Numbered from the stretch's first letter, positions 1 to 8,112 are shown. The stretch: DNA of 64,000 nt from Streptomyces diastatochromogenes (GCF_002242805.1 NZ_MCGQ01000022.1:1-64000); one strand, 5' to 3'. Translations and numbers: made by a program. The notes: a model not told the origin generated them from the sequence alone.

Positions 1-766
1 GGGCGCCCCAGCCGAGGACCGCCTCGGCGAGTGCGAGGCCGAGCCCCGCGTTGAACTGGGCCAGCTGATCGGCGGTCTGGCTGCAGTGCCGGCAGCCGGC
101 CAGGTGCTGCTGCAGATCCGGGTCCACGTCGACGCCGCCGCGACGGAAGGTCACGTCCAGCATGCGCAGATAGCGTTGGCACTCGGCCTCGGGGGCGAGT
201 TCGCGGTGGGCCTGGAGGCACTCCTCGCGCAGCCGTTCGCGGGCGCGGCGCAGTTCGATCCGGGTCTCCTCCTCGTCCAGGCCGAGCAGCGCGGCGGGGA
301 CGGCGAGGGGTTCGGACTCGACCTCGACGTGCCACAGCACCGCGCGGGCGGCCTGGGGCAGCCGCTGGAACGCGCGGGACAGCAGGCGCCGGCCGGACGG
401 CGGGAGCAGCCGGGCGGCGGCGCGTTCCCCGCTGCCGGTGTCCGGCCGCAGGGCGGGGTGCAGGAGTTCCTGGCGGCCGTCGCCGTCCCACTCGGCCGCG
501 ATCCGGCGGACGGTGACCAGCAGGTGGGGGCGCCAGGCGGCGGACGGGCCCGCCTGTCTGAGGGACTGGCCGAACAGCCGGGTGAAGGCGGCCGTGGTGA
601 GCATGCCGGCGGCGCGCGCTCCGTCGGTGCACAACCGGGCGTAGGCGAAGGCCGCTTCCCAATGCCGGTCCAGGAGTTCTCCGACCGGTTGGAGCGCGGG
701 TGTCGTTCCCGTCCACTTCTTCAGTTCGGCGCTCAGTTGCTCGTCCGACGGGCCTGCGTCATTCAC
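1..766 (-). CDS. Sigma-factor-like protein with putative zinc finger, N-terminal part (cut by window edge)
   Basis: The reverse strand stays open from a GTG at 766 to base 1 (255 codons), so this is the N-terminal part of a gene leaving the window. A GGAGGA Shine-Dalgarno lies 8 nt before the GTG. The reading starts VNDAGPSDEQLSAELKKW, has a helical sigma-70 region 2/4-like part (LLSRAFQRLPQAARAVLWHVEVE, then a RARERLREEC helix) and then an H-x3-C-x2-C motif (HLAGCRHC) like anti-sigma zinc-finger domains. Streptomycetes have a family with this sigma-like N-terminus joined to extracellular or ricin-type domains, but the C-terminus is not visible here, so function is open. A perfect inverted repeat at 800-821 sits just upstream. 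Confidence 0.7.
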   Translation of the reverse strand, partial: MNDAGPSDEQLSAELKKWTGTTPALQPVGELLDRHWEAAFAYARLCTDGARAAGMLTTAAFTRLFGQSLRQAGPSAAWRPHLLVTVRRIAAEWDGDGRQELLHPALRPDTGSGERAAARLLPPSGRRLLSRAFQRLPQAARAVLWHVEVESEPLAVPAALLGLDEEETRIELRRARERLREECLQAHRELAPEAECQRYLRMLDVTFRRGGVDVDPDLQQHLAGCRHCSQTADQLAQFNAGLGLALAEAVLGWGA

Positions 767-799
767 AGCTGCATTCCTCCAGACGCGACACGGGAATTA

Positions 800-821
800 G
801 TCCATACCAATCGGTATGGAC
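800..821. promoter_or_regulatory. Inverted repeat upstream of the sigma-like gene
   Basis: GTCCATACC-AATC-GGTATGGAC is a perfect 9-bp inverted repeat centred about 45 bp upstream of the GTG at 766. The position fits an operator. On the minus strand, ATTGGTATGGACTAA (811-797) matches 9 of 12 positions of the DasR core TGGTCTAGACCA, which is suggestive only. Nothing else is seen in the rest of the 767-1001 gap. Confidence 0.4.
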
Positions 822-1001
822 GGGATTCGGCATCTCTGACGTGCGCCTTGGGCAGCTCTTTTGAAGCGTGGGGGGCGTACGGGAGCGGCCTGGTGCATGC
901 AGCAGCGGGAAATGTGATTGTCTGCACGCCGACAGCGCACACTTTTGCACAGCCGGCACCACGGAACAAGAGATCTCTTCACTTTTGAACTTTCCGGCGC
1001 A

Positions 1002-1898
1002 TTACGGCCGTTCGCCTGCCCGATAGGCGCCCGGCGGTACTCCGTAACGCGCGCGGAACACACGGCTGAAGTGGAAGGGGCTCGGAAATCCGGACGCCGC
1101 CGCCACCCGCTCCACCGTCAGGTCGGTGGCCTCCAGCAGCCGGGCCGCGTGCCGCAGCCGGGCCTCCCGCAGGGCACGCATGGGCGGCCTGCCGGTCCGC
1201 AGGGTGAACAGGTGGGCGAACCGGGACGGGGAGAGCGCCACGCTCCCGGCGAGCGAGCGGACGGTGTGCGGGGCACCCGGGTCGGCGGCGATCAGCTCCT
1301 CGGCGTGGCGCACGCGGGCGTCGTCGCCCGGCTCGGGTGCCGGCGCGCTGGCGCCGGAGACGGCGAGCAGCACGGCCTCCTCCAGCGCGCACAGGGCCAG
1401 CTCCCGCGCCAGGCTGCCGTGGGCCACGGCCACCGGGTCCTCCTCGGGCGGTGCGCCCGGCGCGGGCCGGCGGGCGTCGGCGAGCATCCGGCCGAACGCG
1501 GTCTCGATACGGTCGTGCAGGGCCGTGGGGACGGGAGCGACGACGTACAGGCCATCGGCTACGGCGTACGGGCCGAGCCAGGGCGCCCAGGACGGGCGGG
1601 CCTGGCAGTGCGCCCACCAGAACCGCCAGTGCGGGGCACCGGGCGCCACGGCATAGCGATGGGCCACACCCGGGGCGAGCACCACCAGATGCCCGGCGAC
1701 CGCCTCGGCACGGGCGCCGCCCTGCCGGATCGTGCCGCGCCCGGCCGTGGTGAAGGTGAACAGCCAGCTGTCCGACCCCTGCGGCCGGTTGACGCCGTAG
1801 CCCGGCCCCTGGTCGTAGCGTCCGGTCACCACCAGGCCCGGCGGCGGGGACGGGTCGCCGGCAGCAGTCCCGGGCAGTCCGTCAGCATGCATGGGCAT
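1002..1898 (-). CDS. AraC family transcriptional regulator
   Basis: This 298-residue protein has an N-terminal cupin-like sensing half (about residues 20-110, with the GHLVVLAPGVAHRY pattern of AraC arm/cupin domains) and a C-terminal double helix-turn-helix (about 195-295: VRSLAGSVALSPSRFAHLF and VAAASGFPSPFHFSRVFR). That is the usual AraC/XylS arrangement and length. It is divergent from the phytanoyl-CoA dioxygenase-like gene at 1963, with 64 bp between the starts, so that oxygenase is the natural target. The effector is unknown, though members of this layout usually bind small sugars or aromatic compounds. Confidence 0.88.
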   Translation of the reverse strand: MPMHADGLPGTAAGDPSPPPGLVVTGRYDQGPGYGVNRPQGSDSWLFTFTTAGRGTIRQGGARAEAVAGHLVVLAPGVAHRYAVAPGAPHWRFWWAHCQARPSWAPWLGPYAVADGLYVVAPVPTALHDRIETAFGRMLADARRPAPGAPPEEDPVAVAHGSLARELALCALEEAVLLAVSGASAPAPEPGDDARVRHAEELIAADPGAPHTVRSLAGSVALSPSRFAHLFTLRTGRPPMRALREARLRHAARLLEATDLTVERVAAASGFPSPFHFSRVFRARYGVPPGAYRAGERP

Positions 1899-1962
1899 CC
1901 TCCCCGGGCGCGCGTCGGCCTAGCGTGGCGGGCAAGTGGCCACCGGACCGAGGAGCGGACAC

Positions 1963-2772
1963 ATGACAGCCACGGACATCGGCGCCATCCTGCCCGACGC
2001 ACTCCGGCAGCAGTTCGAGGAGGCGGGCTTCGCCGTCGTACGCGGACTGTTCGGGTACGACGAGATCGAGCGGCTGCGCGACGGCTTCGCGGCGCTGCAC
2101 GCGGCCGGGCCGGTCCCCGGGCACTTCGAGCCGCGGCCCGCGGACCCCGACCCGCTGCGCAGGCATCCCCGGGTGATGCAGCCGCACGAGATCAGCACGC
2201 AGGCGCGGGAGTTCCTGCTGGACGCCCGGCTGCGGGCGGTCCTGGAGGTGCTGTTCGGCGAGGAGGTGCTGGCCGCGCAGAGCATGTTCTACTTCAAGCC
2301 GCCGGGCGCCCGGGGCCAGGCGCCGCACCAGGACAACTTCTATCTGCGGGTCGAGCCGGGCACCTGTGTGGCCGCGTGGGTCGCCTGCGACGTCATCGAC
2401 CGGGACAACGGCGGCCTCGAAGTCGTCCCGGGCACGCACCGGATGGACCTGTTCTGTCCCGAAGTGGCGGACGAGGAGGTGTCGTTCGCCCGCGAGTACG
2501 TCCCGCCGCCGCCCGGTCTGACACCGGTGCCCGTGGACATGGCACCGGGTGACGTGCTGTTCTTCAACGGCAGCCTGGTGCACGGCTCGGGACCCAACGG
2601 TAGCGCCGACCGGTTCCGGCGCTCCTTCATCGGGCACTACGTGGGCCGGTCCGCCGAGCGCATCGGCGGCTACTACCGGACGCTGACCATGTCCGGTGCG
2701 CGCGTCCCGCTGCCGGAGAGCGAGGGTGCCGGCCCGTGCGGCACGGAGTTCGCACCGCACGGACCCCATTGA
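1963..2772 (+). CDS. Phytanoyl-CoA dioxygenase (PhyH) family Fe(II)/2-oxoglutarate oxygenase
   Basis: This 269-residue cytosolic enzyme has the PhyH metal triad: H122 and D124 in APHQDNFYL and H207 in NGSLVHGSG, with an Arg-rich strand after it (RFRRSFIGHYV) suited to binding the 2-oxoglutarate carboxylate. The ATG at 1963 is preferred over an upstream in-frame ATG at 1936 because GAGGAG lies 9 nt upstream of it. PhyH proteins hydroxylate diverse substrates, including secondary metabolites, ectoine and phytanoyl-CoA, so the substrate cannot be read from sequence. It is divergent from the AraC gene, its likely regulator, and ends 3 bp before the convergent aldo/keto reductase. Confidence 0.9.
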   Translation: MTATDIGAILPDALRQQFEEAGFAVVRGLFGYDEIERLRDGFAALHAAGPVPGHFEPRPADPDPLRRHPRVMQPHEISTQAREFLLDARLRAVLEVLFGEEVLAAQSMFYFKPPGARGQAPHQDNFYLRVEPGTCVAAWVACDVIDRDNGGLEVVPGTHRMDLFCPEVADEEVSFAREYVPPPPGLTPVPVDMAPGDVLFFNGSLVHGSGPNGSADRFRRSFIGHYVGRSAERIGGYYRTLTMSGARVPLPESEGAGPCGTEFAPHGPH

Positions 2773-2775
2773 GGG

Positions 2776-3744
2776 TCAGTGGCCGCTGATCGCACGCGCC
2801 GTGTAGGGCTCCTGCAGCTCCTCGATCTCCTTGTCGCTCAGCTCCAGTTCGACGGCGGCCACCGCGTCCTCGATGTGCTGCGGCTTGGCCGCGCCGACGA
2901 TCGGTGCGGCCACCGTGTCCTGGTGCAGCAGCCAGGCGAGGGCGACCTGGGCGCGCGGGACACCACGGTCGGCGGCGATACGGGTGACGGCCTCGACGAT
3001 GGAGCGGTCGCTCTCCAGGTAGAGGCGGCTGCCGAAGTTGTCCTGGGCACTGCGCTCGGTGACGGTACCCCAGTCGCGGGTGAGCCGGCCGCGGGCGAGC
3101 GGGCTCCAGGGCAGCACACCGACGCCCTGGTCCGCGCAGAGCGGCAGCATCTCCCGCTCCTCCTCGCGGTAGAGGAGGTTGTAGTGGTTCTGCATGGAGA
3201 CGAACTTCGTCCAGCCGTTGCGCTCGGCGATGTACTGGGCCTTGGAGAACTCCCAGGCGTACATCGAACTCGCCCCGATGTAGCGCACCTTGCCCGCCTT
3301 GACCACGTCGTGCAGCGCCTCCATCGTCTCCTCGATCGGAGTGTCGTGGTCGTAGCGGTGGATCTGGTAGAGGTCGACGTAGTCGGTGCCGAGGCGGCGC
3401 AGGCTGTGGTCGAGCTCGGACATGATGGCCTTGCGGGACAGCCCGGCCCCGTTGGGGCCCGGCCGCATCCGGCCGTGCACCTTGGTGGCCAGCACGATCT
3501 CGTCCCGGTCGGCGAAGTCGCGCAGGGCCTTGCCGACGATCTCCTCGCTGGTGCCGTCGGAGTAGACGTTGGCGGTGTCGAAGAAGGTGACGCCCGCCTC
3601 CAGCGCCTGCCGGATCAGCGGCCGGGACGCCTCCTCGTCCAGGGTCCACTCGTGGACACCGCGGTCGGGCAGGCCGTAGGTCATGCAGCCCAGACAGATC
3701 CGTGACACGTCCAGGCCCGTCGAACCGAGCTTCACGTACTGCAT
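2776..3744 (-). CDS. Aldo/keto reductase
   Basis: This 322-residue NADPH-dependent TIM-barrel reductase shows the complete catalytic tetrad: D56 and Y61 (FFDTANVYS), K88 (LATKVHG) and H129 (DLYQIHRYDHDT). The C-terminal cofactor region (PIVGAAKPQHIEDAVAAVELELSDKEIEEL) is typical of voltage-gated K+ channel beta/YajO-like AKRs, which reduce aldehydes and ketones. Full length for the family. It is convergent with the PhyH-like gene and seems to be transcribed alone. Physiological substrate unknown. Confidence 0.92.
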   Translation of the reverse strand: MQYVKLGSTGLDVSRICLGCMTYGLPDRGVHEWTLDEEASRPLIRQALEAGVTFFDTANVYSDGTSEEIVGKALRDFADRDEIVLATKVHGRMRPGPNGAGLSRKAIMSELDHSLRRLGTDYVDLYQIHRYDHDTPIEETMEALHDVVKAGKVRYIGASSMYAWEFSKAQYIAERNGWTKFVSMQNHYNLLYREEEREMLPLCADQGVGVLPWSPLARGRLTRDWGTVTERSAQDNFGSRLYLESDRSIVEAVTRIAADRGVPRAQVALAWLLHQDTVAAPIVGAAKPQHIEDAVAAVELELSDKEIEELQEPYTARAISGH

Positions 3745-3847
3745 CGTTGCTGCTCCTGCCTTCCGGGGCGATGGTCTCCCAGGAGCGTACGACGTGCCCC
3801 GGCGCCGACTTGACTACGACGTCGCGCGGACGATTGGATCCTGACAC

Positions 3848-4717
3848 GTGATCAATACAGCGGATATGCCCACCCAGGGCGTCTCCCGTGTCTCAGGCCC
3901 CGGGAAGACCGTCAGCACCGCGCTGCTGGCCCTGGCCGTCGCGGTGTCGGCACTGACCGGTTGCGGCTCGGGCGGCGCGCCCGAGGAGCCGTCCGCGAAG
4001 CCCGCCGCCGTACGCCTGCCGCCGCGCCACGCCGGTTTCGACTACCAGATCGGCGGCGCCTATCCCCCGCCCGCCGGTGTCCGGATCGTCAGCCGCGACC
4101 GGTCCGACTCCCCCGCGCCGGGCCTGTACAACATCTGCTACGTCAACGCCTTCCAGGCCCAGCCGGAGGAGCGCTCCTTCTGGCCCGCCGACCTGCTGCT
4201 GCGCGACGCCCACGGCAAGGTCGTCATCGACGAGGACTGGGACGAGCCGCTGCTCGACCTGCGCACCCCGGCCAAGCGGGAGCGCGTGGCGGAGCGGGTC
4301 AACCGGTGGATCGACGGCTGTGCGAAGAAGGGCTACGACGCCGTCGAGCCCGACAACTACGACAGCTACACCCGCTCCCACCACCTGCTCACGGCCGCCG
4401 ACGCGACCGCGTTCATGCGCCTGCTCTCCCGGCACGCGCACGCCCGGCACCTGGCCGTCGGACAGAAGAACACCGCCGAACTGACCGGACAGCGACGGCG
4501 GGCGGGGCTGGACTTCGCGGTCACGGAGGAGTGCGGGCAGTACGACGAGTGCGAGGTGTACGCCAAGGCCTTCGACGACCGCGTGGTGGACATCGAGTAC
4601 ACCGACAGCGGCCTGCGCAAGGCACTCGCGCGCTGGGGCGACCGGCTGAGCATCGTCCGCCGGGACGTGGACGTCTCCACTCCGGGCAAGCCGGAATACG
4701 TCCGAAAGGTGCGGTGA
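3848..4717 (+). CDS. GH114-like (endo-alpha-1,4-polygalactosaminidase family) lipoprotein
   Basis: The N-terminus has a hydrophobic stretch ending in a lipobox with C39 (ALTGC), so the protein should be lipid-anchored outside the membrane. The mature part contains the GH114/DUF297 barrel hallmarks: DYQIGGAYPPP, YNICYVNAF, VIDEDWDEPLLDLRTP and the GYDAVEPDNYDSY strand with acidic residues expected at the active site. Characterised relatives cleave galactosamine polymers. Start is GTG 3848; an in-frame ATG at 3866 is possible and neither has a clear ribosome-binding site. At 289 residues it matches the family. No neighbour suggests a pathway, so the substrate is inferred only from fold. Confidence 0.75.
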   Translation: MINTADMPTQGVSRVSGPGKTVSTALLALAVAVSALTGCGSGGAPEEPSAKPAAVRLPPRHAGFDYQIGGAYPPPAGVRIVSRDRSDSPAPGLYNICYVNAFQAQPEERSFWPADLLLRDAHGKVVIDEDWDEPLLDLRTPAKRERVAERVNRWIDGCAKKGYDAVEPDNYDSYTRSHHLLTAADATAFMRLLSRHAHARHLAVGQKNTAELTGQRRRAGLDFAVTEECGQYDECEVYAKAFDDRVVDIEYTDSGLRKALARWGDRLSIVRRDVDVSTPGKPEYVRKVR

Positions 4718-4739
4718 CCCCGAGCGGCCCGGGCCGCCG

Positions 4740-5273
4740 TCAGCGCCGCTCCAGCAGGTCCAGCGCGCTGTCCCAGGGGAACTCGGGCCGCCCGCCGTCT
4801 TCCCCGGGCATGCCGTCGTACGGCTCGCCGAAGCGGACGCCCATCCCGCGCAGCCGGATCAGGCTGTCCTGGTAGGCGGGATGGGCGGCCAGCGCGTCCG
4901 CCACACAGGGCAGGACGGCGATCGGCACGCCCAGCCCGGCGGCCTCGCACAAGGTGCCGACGGCGAGGGTGTCGGCCAGGCCCGCCGCCCACTTGTTGAC
5001 GGTGTTGAAGGTGGCTGGGGCCACCACCACGGCGTCCGGCGGCGGGAACGGGCGCGGGTCGGCCGGGGAGCGCCAGGCGGACCGTATCGGCCGGCCCGTC
5101 TGCGCCTCGACGGCGGCGGTGTCGAAGAAGCCGCCCATGGCGACCGGTGTGGCGATGACCCCGACCTCCCAGTCCCGTTCCTGGGCGGCGGTGATCAGCT
5201 TGCTGACGCCGGTGGCGATCCCGGCCGCACAGACGACGACGTAGAGGAAGGGCTTCCGGTCCTGTGGGGTCAT
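4740..5273 (-). CDS. Flavoprotein (HFCD/PPC-decarboxylase fold)
   Basis: This 177-residue protein resembles the flavoprotein family of homo-oligomeric FMN-binding Cys decarboxylases (PF02441): a Rossmann start (FLYVVVCAAGIATGVSKLI), the PDAVVVAPATFNTVNKWAAGLADTLA motif where Thr/Asn contact FMN, and PIAVLPCVADALAAHPAY. It may reduce or decarboxylate a small substrate. It starts 9 bp after the DUF1348 gene and should be co-transcribed with it, under control of the two palindromes between DUF1348 and the TetR gene. Specific reaction unknown. Confidence 0.75.
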   Translation of the reverse strand: MTPQDRKPFLYVVVCAAGIATGVSKLITAAQERDWEVGVIATPVAMGGFFDTAAVEAQTGRPIRSAWRSPADPRPFPPPDAVVVAPATFNTVNKWAAGLADTLAVGTLCEAAGLGVPIAVLPCVADALAAHPAYQDSLIRLRGMGVRFGEPYDGMPGEDGGRPEFPWDSALDLLERR

Positions 5274-5282
5274 CCGGGCACC

Positions 5283-5741
5283 CTACTGAAGCGGGAAGGT
5301 CAGGCCCCGCTCGGCCTCGGGCCGCGGTCCGTGGATGCGCCGCTGCTCCTCCTCGATGCGTACGTCGTTGATGCTCGCCTCCCGCCGGGTCATCAGACCG
5401 TGCTCGTCGAACTCCCAGAGTTCGTTGCCGTAGGAGCGCCACCACTGCCCGTCGGCGTCCCGGCACTCGTACTGGAAGCGGACGGCGATGCGGTTGCCGT
5501 CGAAGGCCCACAAGCCCTTGCGCAGCGCGTAGTCCCGCTCGCGCTGCCACTTGGCGGTGAGGAACGCGACGATCTGCTCGCGGCCGCTGACGAACGTGTC
5601 GCGGTTGCGCCAGACGGAGTCCTCCGAGTAGGCGAGCGCGACCTTGTGCGGGTCGCGGGTGTTCCAGGCGTCCTCGGCGGCCTGGACCTTCTGCGCGGCG
5701 GTCTCGCGGGTGAAGGGCGGCAGCGGCGGGCGGTCGGTCAT
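5283..5741 (-). CDS. DUF1348 nuclear transport factor 2-like protein
   Basis: This 152-residue NTF2/SnoaL-fold protein of the DUF1348 family has the signature AAEDAWNTRDPHKVALAYSEDSVWRNR and WQRERDYALRKGLWAFDGNRIAVRFQYE. The ATG at 5741 is chosen over one 27 nt upstream because GAGGAG lies 8 nt before it. No enzymatic activity is established for the family as far as I know. The gene is divergent from a TetR regulator, precedes a flavoprotein gene by 9 bp, and has two identical-arm palindromes in its promoter region, so it is probably derepressed by an unknown xenobiotic or electrophile. Confidence 0.85.
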   Translation of the reverse strand: MTDRPPLPPFTRETAAQKVQAAEDAWNTRDPHKVALAYSEDSVWRNRDTFVSGREQIVAFLTAKWQRERDYALRKGLWAFDGNRIAVRFQYECRDADGQWWRSYGNELWEFDEHGLMTRREASINDVRIEEEQRRIHGPRPEAERGLTFPLQ

Positions 5742-5767
5742 GGTGGGGCTCCTCGGCTCGGACGACA

Positions 5768-5822
5768 CCGGAGAACGGGCGTTCTCCGGCTGGGCTGCTA
5801 CCGTAGGAGAACGTTGGTTCTC
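5768..5822. promoter_or_regulatory. Two TetR-type operators
   Basis: Two palindromes with the same arms lie between the divergent DUF1348 and TetR genes: CCGGAGAAC-GGGC-GTTCTCCGG at 5768-5789 and GAGAAC-GTTG-GTTCTC at 5807-5822. The common core is GAGAAC-N4-GTTCTC and the centres are 36 bp apart. The second ends 21 bp before the TetR start. This is the arrangement expected for autoregulation together with control of the divergent pair. Confidence 0.75.
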
Positions 5823-5843
5823 TCGTCAAGGAGTGGGTCGCAG

Positions 5844-6407
5844 ATGGACAGCGCGGTCGCCCGGGACCAGGCGCTCGACGCCGCGGAAGAGCTGTTCTAC
5901 GCACGCGGCATACAGTCCGTGGGCATGGACGAGCTGCGCGGCGCCTCGGGTGTGTCGCTCAAGCGCCTCTACCAGCTCTTCCCCACCAAGGAGCAGCTCG
6001 TCGAGGCTTATCTGGCCCGGCGGGACGAGCGCTGGCGCCGGCGGCTCGCCGAGGACGTGGCGGGGCGGCCGGACCCGCGGGAGCGGATCCCGGCCGTCTT
6101 CGACTGGCTGGAGGGGTGGTTCGGCGAGGACGGCTTCCGCGGCTGCGCGTGGATCAACGCGTACGGCGAGCTGGGCGCGACCTCGGCCCGGGTGGCGCAG
6201 CAGGTGCGCGCACACAAGGAGGCGTTCCGGGACTACCTCGCCTCGCTCGTCGCCGAGGCGGAACTGCCCGCCGCACTCACCGGCCCCCTGTTCCTGCTGG
6301 CCGAGGGCGCCATGGTCACGGCGGGCGTCACCGGAAGCACCCAGCCGGCGGCCGAGGCCCGCGAGGCGGCGCGGGTGCTGGTGGCTGCCGCCGGCCAGGT
6401 GTACTGA
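5844..6407 (+). CDS. TetR/AcrR family transcriptional regulator
   Basis: This 187-residue repressor has an N-terminal helix-turn-helix (about residues 8-55: ALDAAEELFYARGIQSVGMDELRGASGVSLKRLYQLFPTKEQLV) and a C-terminal ligand-binding helical domain. The ATG at 5844 follows AAGGAG with about 10 nt spacing. It lies divergently to DUF1348-flavoprotein, with two matching operators between, so it most likely represses itself and that pair. Nothing suggests the ligand. Confidence 0.92.
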   Translation: MDSAVARDQALDAAEELFYARGIQSVGMDELRGASGVSLKRLYQLFPTKEQLVEAYLARRDERWRRRLAEDVAGRPDPRERIPAVFDWLEGWFGEDGFRGCAWINAYGELGATSARVAQQVRAHKEAFRDYLASLVAEAELPAALTGPLFLLAEGAMVTAGVTGSTQPAAEAREAARVLVAAAGQVY

Positions 6408-6476
6408 TCACGAGCCGCTACGTATTGACCAGGAGCGTTGTCGACGCCGGTCGGGCTCGATCATGGCCGGGCCGAC

Positions 6477-6677
6477 TCAGCCGGCCGGCTCGGTCACCTT
6501 GATCGCGCTCACCGGGCAGGCGCGGGCCGCCTCGCGGACCATCGGGTCGCGCGCTCCGTCCTCGTGGCCGGGGATCAGGGTGCTGTAGCCGTCGTCGTCC
6601 TGGGTGAACACGCCCGGCGCGGTCAGCGCGCACTGGCCCGCGCCGATGCAGACGTCCTTGTCGATCTCGATGTGCAT
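6477..6677 (-). CDS. [3Fe-4S] ferredoxin partner of the adjacent P450
   Basis: This 66-residue ferredoxin has cysteines C10, C16 and C54 in the pattern C-x5-C...ACPVSAI. The middle cysteine of a 4Fe-4S cluster is replaced by A13, as in streptomycete P450-linked [3Fe-4S] ferredoxins. It starts 12 bp downstream of the P450 stop on the same strand, so the two are one operon, and it should pass electrons from a ferredoxin reductase (not in the window) to that P450. Confidence 0.92.
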   Translation of the reverse strand: MHIEIDKDVCIGAGQCALTAPGVFTQDDDGYSTLIPGHEDGARDPMVREAARACPVSAIKVTEPAG

Positions 6678-6689
6678 GGGTCAAGCCTC

Positions 6690-7922
6690 TTACCAGGTCA
6701 CGGGGAGTTCCAGCATCCCCTGGATCGTGTCGCCGGGTTTGAAGGGGATCTCCTCGGCGGGTGCGGCCAGCCGGAGTCCGGGCAGCCGCCGGAGCAGGGT
6801 GCCGAGGGCGATCTCCAGCTCCGCGCGGGCCAGGTTCTGGCCCAGGCACTGGTGGATGCCGAAGCCGAAGGCCACGTGATGGCGGGCGGGGCGGTGGAAG
6901 TCCAGGGCGTCGGGGTCGTCGTACAGGGACGCGTCGCGGTTGATGACCGAGGTCGCGAAGAGCACGCCCTCGCCGGCCCGGATCGTGGTGCCTGCGATCT
7001 CGATGTCCTCCAGGGCCACCCGCAGCATGCCCTCCGCGATGGACAGCATCCGCATCAGCTCGTCGACGGCGGCGGGCAGCAGCGCCGGGTCGGCGTGCAG
7101 CTCGGCGAGCCGGTCGGGGTGCTGGAGCAGCGTGTAGGTGCCGAGGGAGATCATGTTGGCGGTCGTCTCATGGCCGGCGACCAGCAGGATGACGGCCAGC
7201 GAGAGCAGTTCGGCCCGGTCCAGCGCGCCCTCGCGCAGCTGCTCGTGGACGAGGTCGTCCAGGACCCCGTCACCGGGCTCGGCCTGCCGCGCCTTGCGGT
7301 CGATCAGGTCGCCGAGGTAGGCCTCCAGTCGCTCGCGCGCCTGCTGGGTGTCGGCGGCCGACGGACCGCGCAGCAGCCTGCGGGACTGCTCCTCGAAGAA
7401 CTCGTGGTCGGCGTACGGCACCCCGAGCAGACCGCAGATCACCATGGACGGCACGGGCAGGGCGAAGGCGGAGACCAGTTCGGCGGGCGGGCCCTGCTCG
7501 ATCATCGCGTCCAGGAGCCCGTCCACGATCCGCTGGATGGTGGGCCGCAGCGCGGTCGCGCGTTTGAGGGTGAACGACGGGATCATCATCCGCCGCTGCC
7601 TCTGGTGCACGGGGTCGTCCACGCCGAGCAGCGCGACCCGGCGGTCGCGGACGGCGGCGAAGCGGGCCGTGGGCATGGGGAAGTCGGGGCGGTTGCGGTC
7701 GGTGGACAGGCGGCCGTCGGCGAGCAGCGCGCGGGCGGTGGCATGGGCGGTGACCAGCCAGACCTCGCGGCCGTCGAAGAGGGTGGCGCGGGACAGGGCT
7801 CGCCCGTCGCGCAGCGGCTGGTATCCGGTGGGCGGGTGGTAGGGGCAGGTGCGGTCCTGGGGGAAGGCGACGGGGTGTTCGGCCGGGGTCGCCGGGCCGG
7901 TGATGTCCGTCAGTTCCGTCAT
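6690..7922 (-). CDS. Cytochrome P450 (CYP105-like)
   Basis: This 410-residue soluble bacterial P450 has the I-helix oxygen-activation motif AGHETT (249-254), K-helix E288-x2-R291, and the heme loop FGFGIHQCLG with axial C359. Length and co-transcribed 3Fe-4S ferredoxin are typical of actinobacterial class I monooxygenases, and the sequence looks CYP105-like (recollection, not searched). Members hydroxylate xenobiotics, macrolides and fatty acids, so the substrate is undetermined. Start ATG 7922 (MTELTD). Two strong palindromes upstream (7968-7986 and 8002-8037) suggest tight regulation, but no regulator gene is adjacent. Confidence 0.93.
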   Translation of the reverse strand: MTELTDITGPATPAEHPVAFPQDRTCPYHPPTGYQPLRDGRALSRATLFDGREVWLVTAHATARALLADGRLSTDRNRPDFPMPTARFAAVRDRRVALLGVDDPVHQRQRRMMIPSFTLKRATALRPTIQRIVDGLLDAMIEQGPPAELVSAFALPVPSMVICGLLGVPYADHEFFEEQSRRLLRGPSAADTQQARERLEAYLGDLIDRKARQAEPGDGVLDDLVHEQLREGALDRAELLSLAVILLVAGHETTANMISLGTYTLLQHPDRLAELHADPALLPAAVDELMRMLSIAEGMLRVALEDIEIAGTTIRAGEGVLFATSVINRDASLYDDPDALDFHRPARHHVAFGFGIHQCLGQNLARAELEIALGTLLRRLPGLRLAAPAEEIPFKPGDTIQGMLELPVTW

Positions 7923-7967
7923 GGAAAGACCTCGCAGACGAAAGAAGTGCGTCGTGCCGATCTTCAT

Positions 7968-7986
7968 TAGATGCCCGGGGCATCTA
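7968..7986. promoter_or_regulatory. 19-bp palindrome in the P450 promoter
   Basis: TAGATGCCCGGGGCATCTA is a perfect palindrome around a single central base, lying 46 bp upstream of the P450 start. Position and symmetry fit a repressor operator. Confidence 0.6.
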
Positions 7987-8001
7987 TGGGACGACGACAA
8001 G

Positions 8002-8037
8002 TTCGGCCAGATCGGTGATCGGTGCGATCTGGCCGAA
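8002..8037. promoter_or_regulatory. 13-bp inverted repeat between P450 and LysE genes
   Basis: TTCGGCCAGATCG (8002-8014) and its exact complement (8025-8037) are separated by 10 nt. It could be a second operator, or a hairpin in the P450 leader RNA. No T-run follows on either strand, so simple termination is less likely. The rest of the 7923-8112 gap shows nothing else. Confidence 0.5.
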
Positions 8038-8112
8038 GAGTGAGGGCACCGGGGGCGGGAACGCGCCGAAATTCGCTTGCCGCCGCGTGACCGGCGGCCC
8101 GAGGATCTGACT

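Noticed and set aside
86..988. 300-codon plus-strand open frame at the window start
   Set aside because: The opposite strand encodes the sigma-like/zinc-finger protein with a good start and ribosome-binding site, and the plus frame has no domain.
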